From Gammaproteobacteria bacterium (lineage in GTDB: Bacteria > Pseudomonadota > Gammaproteobacteria > Steroidobacterales > Steroidobacteraceae): 5,467 nt of DNA. Where the stretch lies: NCBI GenBank assembly GCA_025350345.1, contig JANXYA010000015.1:1-5467 (forward strand). Direction: 5' to 3'. The translations under genes were made by a program, and so were the position numbers. The notes below the pieces were generated by a model that saw only the letters and a program-made list of their open reading frames with translations, did no database searches and was not told where the DNA came from. Positions 1-5,467 of this stretch are shown here, piece by piece. The number at the start of each line of letters is the position of its first letter. The stretch's first letter is position 1.

Positions 1-102
1 GCCGACGCCAGCCACCCGCTGACTGCGGGCTATGAGCTGCTGGCGAAACAGACGGCGACCGCCCCGGAATTTCGCGCATGGTTGTTCCGGGGTCCGAAAT
101 GA
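1..102 (+). CDS. C-terminal end of an unidentified protein (partial)
   Basis: Frame 1 is open from the window edge to a TGA at 100-102, giving 33 residues that end in ...EFRAWLFRGPK. Codon use is GC-ending in about three quarters of positions, which fits real coding sequence. The motif pattern HPLTAGYELL followed about ten residues later by EFRAWL resembles the extreme C-terminus of LysR-type regulators, where a final helix of the form xxFRxWL is common. Some periplasmic binding proteins end in a similar way, so the assignment is only a suggestion. The gene is on the same strand as the following ygiQ, lies 57 bases upstream and is in the same frame. It could share a transcript with ygiQ, but no overlap or coupling is visible. 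Confidence 0.5.
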   Translation, partial: ADASHPLTAGYELLAKQTATAPEFRAWLFRGPK

Positions 103-159
103 GCGGGGCCGGCGGCTTGCTCCGTCCCGGTTCGCAGGCAACTTGATCGAACGTCGTTC
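103..159 (+). other. Short intergenic gap upstream of ygiQ
   Basis: These 57 bases separate the upstream stop from the ygiQ ATG. I see no convincing -10 box, no good Shine-Dalgarno sequence within 5-10 bases of the ATG (the nearest purine run, CAGG at 135-138, is too distant) and no strong hairpin. The ygiQ frame contains no ATG, GTG or TTG codon in this gap, so the start at 160 is the only available upstream choice. A promoter could still lie here or inside the preceding gene. Confidence 0.4.
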
Positions 160-2387
<2,228 letters not shown>

Positions 2388-2391
<4 letters not shown>

Positions 2392-2786
2392 GTGCCGCGA
2401 GCGCCCGGCGCGCCCAGGTGGGCGCTGCGCTGTTGTTGGCATCAGCCACCGTGGCCGGAGCCTTCGGCGCGCACGCGCTCAAGGGCAGGCTCACGCCCGG
2501 CGATTACGAGGTGCTGCAGACCGCCGTGCAGTACCAGTTCATCCACGCGCTGGGGCTCCTGCTGCTGGGAGTGCTGGCGGTGCGCAACCCGCAGCGCGCG
2601 CTGTACGTCGCGGCGGACCTGCTGCTCGCCGGCGTACTGCTGTTTTCCGGCAGCCTGTACCTGCTGCTCGCCGGCGCGCCGCGCATTCTTGGCGTGCTCA
2701 CGCCGATCGGCGGGGCCTGCTTGATCGCCGGCTGGTGCGTGGCGGCGTTCGCGCTGCTGCGCAGCCCGCGCACAACGGAGCCGTGA
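2388..2786 (+). CDS. DUF423 family small inner-membrane protein
   Basis: This 132-residue, strongly hydrophobic protein belongs to the DUF423 family (E. coli YgdD, B. subtilis YwdK), whose function is unknown. Four membrane segments are apparent at about residues 10-28, 51-66, 72-95 and 100-124. Family-typical features are AGAFGAHALK (23-32), the QTAVQYQFIHALGLLLLG stretch (44-61), FSGSLYLL (86-93) and a late TPIGGA (105-110). The length matches the family's usual 120-135 residues. I chose the GTG at 2388 because it overlaps the ygiQ stop as GTGA and leaves a ten-residue N-terminus before the first helix. A GTG at 2418 is a less likely alternative, because it would cut into the first helix. 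Open frame continues upstream, but it is only a shadow of ygiQ. The TGA at 2784-2786 overlaps the hrpB start in the same GTGA manner. No Shine-Dalgarno sequence is visible, so translation probably depends on coupling. Confidence 0.92.
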
Positions 2787-2793
2787 ACGCTCC
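2777..2793 (+). promoter_or_regulatory. Small hairpin holding the DUF423 stop / hrpB start in its loop
   Basis: GGAGC at 2777-2781 can pair with GCTCC at 2789-2793. The seven-base loop contains the GTGA that is both the DUF423 stop and the hrpB start. GGAG (2777-2780) is also the only Shine-Dalgarno-like element near this start, but it lies just two bases from the GTG, closer than normal. The stem is short (five pairs) and may be accidental. If it forms, it would hide that purine run until a terminating ribosome opens it. Confidence 0.35.
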
Positions 2794-5335
2794 TGAGCGG
2801 GAGAGCGGCGAGGCGCTGGTGCGCGCGCTGCGCACGGCACTCGCCGGCTCGCGCGATGCCGTGCTGCAGGCGCCACCCGGCGCGGGCAAGAGCACGCGGG
2901 TGCCGCTCGCGCTGCTCGATGAGCCCTGGCTCCGTGGCCGGCGAATGCTGCTGCTCGAGCCGCGCCGCGTGGCCGCCCGCGCGGTCGCGAGACGCATGGC
3001 GTGGCTGCGAAATGAAGCGGTGGGCGCCACCGTGGGTTACCGGATGCGGCTTGATACGCGCGTCTCGCGCGAGACGCGCATCGAAGTCATCACCGAGGGC
3101 GTGCTCACCCGCATGCTGCACACCGATCCGGAGCTGGCCGGCGTCGGCTGCGTCATCTTCGATGAATTCCATGAGCGGAGCCTGCAGGCTGACCTGGGCC
3201 TCGCCCTGTGCCTGGACGCGCGCAGCGCGCTCGATGCCGACTTCCGGGTGCTGGCGATGTCGGCCACGCTCGACGGCGCGCGCGTGGCGGCGCTCCTCGG
3301 CGCTGCGCCAGTGGTCGACGTGCCGGGCCGGCAGCACGAGATCGAGATCATCTACGCTCGCCGCGGCGCGCCGCTCCTGCCGGGCGGCACGGAATCCGTG
3401 GAGCGCGCCGTGGCATCCGTCGTGCGGCGGGCAATCGATGAGACGCGCGGGGACCTGCTGGTCTTTCTCCCCGGCGCCGGGGAGATCGCGCGGCTGCAGG
3501 GCCTGCTGGCGGACCTGGCCGGCGCGCAACTGCAGATCCTGCCGCTCTATGGCGAGCTGGCCGCGCAGGAGCAGGATGCCGCGCTCAATCCCGCTCCCCT
3601 CGGCGTGCGGCGCGTGGTGCTGGCGACCAATATCGCCGAGACGAGCGTGACGATACCCGGCGTGACGGCGGTGATCGACTGCGGCCTGGCGCGACGCTCG
3701 CGCTTCGATCCGAACACGGGCATGAGTCGCCTGGAAATCGTGCGCATCTCGCGTGCCGCCGCCGATCAGCGCGCCGGTCGAGCCGGACGCACGGCGCCGG
3801 GACGGTGCTACCGGTTGTGGAGCGAGGGGGCGCAGCAGAGCCTTGCTGCGCACACACCGCCGGAAATCACCGAGGCCGACCTGGCGCCACTGGCGCTCGA
3901 CCTGGCGCAGTGGGGCAACGCGGACGCCGGGCGCCTCGCCTGGCTCGACCCGCCGCCGGCACCGATGCTGGCGCAGGCCCGCGAGCTGCTGCAGCGCCTC
4001 GAGGCGATCGACGGGGAGGGCCTGATCACTCCCCTGGGCCGCGAAATGGCCTCCCTCCCCCTGCACCCGCGGCTGGCGCACATGCTGCTTGCTGCACGAG
4101 ATCGCGGTGCGGTGACGCAGGCCGCCGAGCTGGCCGCGCTTCTTTCGGAACGGGACCTGCTGCGTCGCGCCGGCGCGGAACGCGACCCGGACATCCGCAC
4201 CCGCCTCGAGATCCTGCGCCGCGATCCAGGCGCGCAATCCGCGGATCGCGGCGCCCTGCAGCGCGTGCAGCGCAATGCGGAGCAGTTCCGCAAGCTCGCC
4301 GCCGCGCCGGGGGCGGTGACGCGCGCCGGCGGCGCCACGCTGCCCGCCTCGCCCGGCGCGCTGCTGGCCACGGCTTTTCCGGATCGCATCGCCCAGCGCC
4401 GCCGCGAGGGCTCGGGGCGCTATTTGCTCGCCAACGGCCGCGGCGCGGCCTTTGGAGCCGCTACCGGGCTCGCTGCACAGGAATTCCTGGTCGCCGTGGA
4501 GCTCGATGACCGGGAACGCGAAGCGCGCATTGACCTGGCGGCGCCGCTGGCGCGCTCCGAGCTCGAATCCATCTTCAGTGCACAGATCAGGAGCGAGGAG
4601 CGGGTGGAGTGGGACGCGCGCAGCGCCGCTGTGCTCGCGCATCGCACGCGACGCTTCGGTGCGTTGCTGCTCGATGACCATCCGCTCGAGCAGGCGCCAC
4701 CGGAGCTCACCGCCGCCGCGATGCTCGCGGGCCTCAGGCAACTGGGACTGGCGGCGCTGCCCTGGGATCGCGAAACACGGAATCTGCAGGCGCGAGTGGA
4801 ATTCGTGCGGCGGCTCGAGCGGGGAACGCCACCGGATTGGCCCGGGAGCGACGATGCGACGCTGCTGGATGAGCTGGAGCATTGGCTCCCCGCCTGGCTG
4901 GCAGGCATGACGCGCGCTGAACACCTGGCGCGAGTCGAGCTGGCCGAAGCGCTGCTCGCCCGGCTGAGCGGTGCGCAACGCCGCGCCCTCGATGAGCTGG
5001 CGCCCAGGGAGGTGGCGGTGCCGTCCGGTTCGCGCATTCGCCTCGACTACGTGGATGACAACGCGCCGTGCATCGCCGTGCGCCTGCAGGAGGTCTTTGG
5101 CCTGGCCGCGACGCCGCGCATTGGCGGCGGCGCGGTGCCCGTGACCTTCAAGCTCCTGTCACCCGCGCAGCGCCCGGTGCAGATCACGCGCGACCTGGCC
5201 GGGTTCTGGAAATCCAGCTACCTCGAAGTGCGCAAGGAAATGCGCGGCCGCTACCCAAAGCACCATTGGCCCGACGACCCGCTCGTAGCGATGCCCTCGC
5301 GGGGTGCCCGCAAGCGGCCCGGTGGGCGGCGCTAG
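2783..5335 (+). CDS. hrpB: ATP-dependent RNA helicase HrpB (DExH box)
   Basis: This 850-residue superfamily 2 helicase matches E. coli HrpB (about 809 residues) from end to end by recall. The first RecA-like domain has Walker A PPGAGKST (31-38), motif Ia LEPRRVAAR (58-66), TEGVLTR (104-110), the HrpB-typical motif II DEFH (127-130, in place of DEAH) and motif III SATLD (160-164). The second domain has FLPGAGEI (228-235), motif V region VVLATNIAETSVTIPGV (278-294) and motif VI QRAGRAGR (329-336). Helicase-associated domains follow at about 360-540. The HrpB-specific C-terminus includes VPSGSRIRLDY (746-756), LLSPAQRPVQITRDLAGFWK (791-810) and RYPKHHWPDDP (823-833), then a short basic tail. All catalytic residues are intact. 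The GTG at 2783 overlaps the DUF423 stop and places Walker A about 32 residues in, as expected. The first ATG (residue 55) falls after Walker A, so it cannot be the start. HrpB's RNA target is not well defined. Co-transcription with ygiQ and the DUF423 gene is inferred from the overlaps. Confidence 0.97.
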   Translation: MNAPERESGEALVRALRTALAGSRDAVLQAPPGAGKSTRVPLALLDEPWLRGRRMLLLEPRRVAARAVARRMAWLRNEAVGATVGYRMRLDTRVSRETRIEVITEGVLTRMLHTDPELAGVGCVIFDEFHERSLQADLGLALCLDARSALDADFRVLAMSATLDGARVAALLGAAPVVDVPGRQHEIEIIYARRGAPLLPGGTESVERAVASVVRRAIDETRGDLLVFLPGAGEIARLQGLLADLAGAQLQILPLYGELAAQEQDAALNPAPLGVRRVVLATNIAETSVTIPGVTAVIDCGLARRSRFDPNTGMSRLEIVRISRAAADQRAGRAGRTAPGRCYRLWSEGAQQSLAAHTPPEITEADLAPLALDLAQWGNADAGRLAWLDPPPAPMLAQARELLQRLEAIDGEGLITPLGREMASLPLHPRLAHMLLAARDRGAVTQAAELAALLSERDLLRRAGAERDPDIRTRLEILRRDPGAQSADRGALQRVQRNAEQFRKLAAAPGAVTRAGGATLPASPGALLATAFPDRIAQRRREGSGRYLLANGRGAAFGAATGLAAQEFLVAVELDDREREARIDLAAPLARSELESIFSAQIRSEERVEWDARSAAVLAHRTRRFGALLLDDHPLEQAPPELTAAAMLAGLRQLGLAALPWDRETRNLQARVEFVRRLERGTPPDWPGSDDATLLDELEHWLPAWLAGMTRAEHLARVELAEALLARLSGAQRRALDELAPREVAVPSGSRIRLDYVDDNAPCIAVRLQEVFGLAATPRIGGGAVPVTFKLLSPAQRPVQITRDLAGFWKSSYLEVRKEMRGRYPKHHWPDDPLVAMPSRGARKRPGGRR
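3058..3079. repeat. Perfect 22-bp palindrome inside hrpB
   Basis: Eleven bases at 3058-3068 (GCGCGTCTCGC) are followed immediately by their exact reverse complement at 3069-3079. The palindrome lies in hrpB codons around residues 92-99 (Thr-Arg-Val-Ser-Arg-Glu-Thr-Arg), between motif Ia and the TEGVLTR block, where the family sequence is not strongly conserved. In RNA it would give a nine-pair stem with a four-base CGCG loop. It may be chance in GC-rich Arg codons, a protein-binding site or an mRNA structure. Confidence 0.7.
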
Positions 5336-5467
5336 GGACGATATAAGGTTAGGTACGGGGCCGGCCATTGGCAGCGGTTTGGCGTCCGTATCCCACTTGC
5401 GCAGGGCCTTGTCGAGGCGCACCAGCCGCATGCGGGCTCGCCGGTAGATGCGGTCCGGGCCATCGAG
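5159..5467 (-). CDS. Possible convergent minus-strand gene, partial, unidentified
   Basis: Reading leftward from the window edge, one minus-strand frame begins LDGPDRIYRRARMRLVRLDK and continues ALRKWDTDAKPLPMAGP. Of its first 37 codons only about five end in A or T, which is typical coding bias here, and the composition looks like a basic helical protein. The other two minus frames have poorer codon bias and stop at 5349-5351 (TAA) and 5332-5334 (TAG). The favoured frame has no stop before hrpB and runs on antisense to the hrpB C-terminus, terminating only at about 5159. The true C-terminus may therefore overlap hrpB by about 177 bases. Alternatively the gene is frameshifted or decayed near 5350, because codons beyond about 5357 (GTA, CTT, ATA) no longer look coding. 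I do not recognise the family. Confidence 0.3.
   Translation of the reverse strand, partial: LDGPDRIYRRARMRLVRLDKALRKWDTDAKPLPMAGPVPNLISSLAPPTGPLAGTPRGHRYERVVGPMVLWVAAAHFLAHFEVAGFPEPGQVARDLHRALRG
5336..5360. other. AT-richer patch after hrpB, no clear terminator
   Basis: Directly after the hrpB TAG the sequence contains an AT-richer stretch (GATATAAGGTTAG) unlike the surrounding GC-rich coding DNA, which suggests non-coding sequence. I looked for a GC hairpin followed by a T-run on either strand and found none. The only nearby inverted repeat is the trivial GCCATTGGC. Transcription may end by a Rho-dependent mechanism or by collision with convergent transcription. Confidence 0.3.

Noticed and set aside
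103..159. Promoter for ygiQ with TTGCTC at 117-122 as -35
   Set aside because: No -10-like hexamer lies at 16-18 bases spacing (the expected place reads AACTTG), so the match is unsupported.
2504..4978. Long minus-strand open frame (824 codons) antisense to hrpB and DUF423
   Set aside because: It spans two solid plus-strand genes, has Arg/Gln/Ala/His-rich composition and shows no motif. It is explained by the scarcity of stop codons at high GC.
5385..5399. Antisense tRNA-like peptide signature (GIRTP from a minus-strand frame)
   Set aside because: The GIRTP peptide pattern often marks a tRNA T-arm read antisense, but the plus-strand bases lack the TTCRANYC T-loop consensus, the 5-bp T stem does not pair, and no cloverleaf is visible.
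5426..5435. CCGCATGCGG palindrome as terminator or operator
   Set aside because: Ten-base palindromes are expected by chance at this GC content. There is no following T-run on either strand, and it lies in a coding-like frame.

Overview
This GC-rich window, in which most codons end in G or C, looks like chromosomal DNA of a high-GC proteobacterium. The closest recalled relatives of the proteins are gammaproteobacterial (E. coli YgiQ, YgdD/DUF423 and HrpB). The lineage is an inference from remembered protein similarity and base composition, and no rRNA or marker gene is present to settle it.

Layout: the last 33 codons of an unidentified plus-strand gene end at 102. After a 57-base gap, three complete plus-strand genes run without intergenic space. 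They are a YgiQ-type radical SAM protein (160-2391), a small four-helix DUF423 membrane protein (2388-2786) and the DExH-box helicase HrpB (2783-5335). Both internal junctions are 4-base GTGA overlaps, where the TGA of one gene sits inside the GTG start of the next. The second and third genes therefore both use GTG starts and are probably translated by coupling. An all-GC hairpin ends one base before the DUF423 start, and a small hairpin holds the hrpB start/stop overlap in its loop. After hrpB there is a short AT-richer patch with no convincing terminator. At the right edge a minus-strand reading frame with coding-like codon use enters the window (convergent, partial, unidentified).

How the genes might work together: all three are widespread but poorly understood. 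YgiQ is a radical SAM enzyme of unknown substrate, DUF423 is an inner-membrane protein of unknown role, and HrpB is a non-essential RNA-helicase-like protein. The tight packing shows co-expression; a shared function is not demonstrated.

I found no mobile element, CRISPR array, RNA gene or clearly novel system. The points worth a second look are the coupled junctions with their hairpins, a second conserved-looking cysteine group in YgiQ, a perfect 22-bp palindrome inside hrpB, a codon-use shift over the first ~100 codons of ygiQ, and the unresolved minus-strand frame at the right end.
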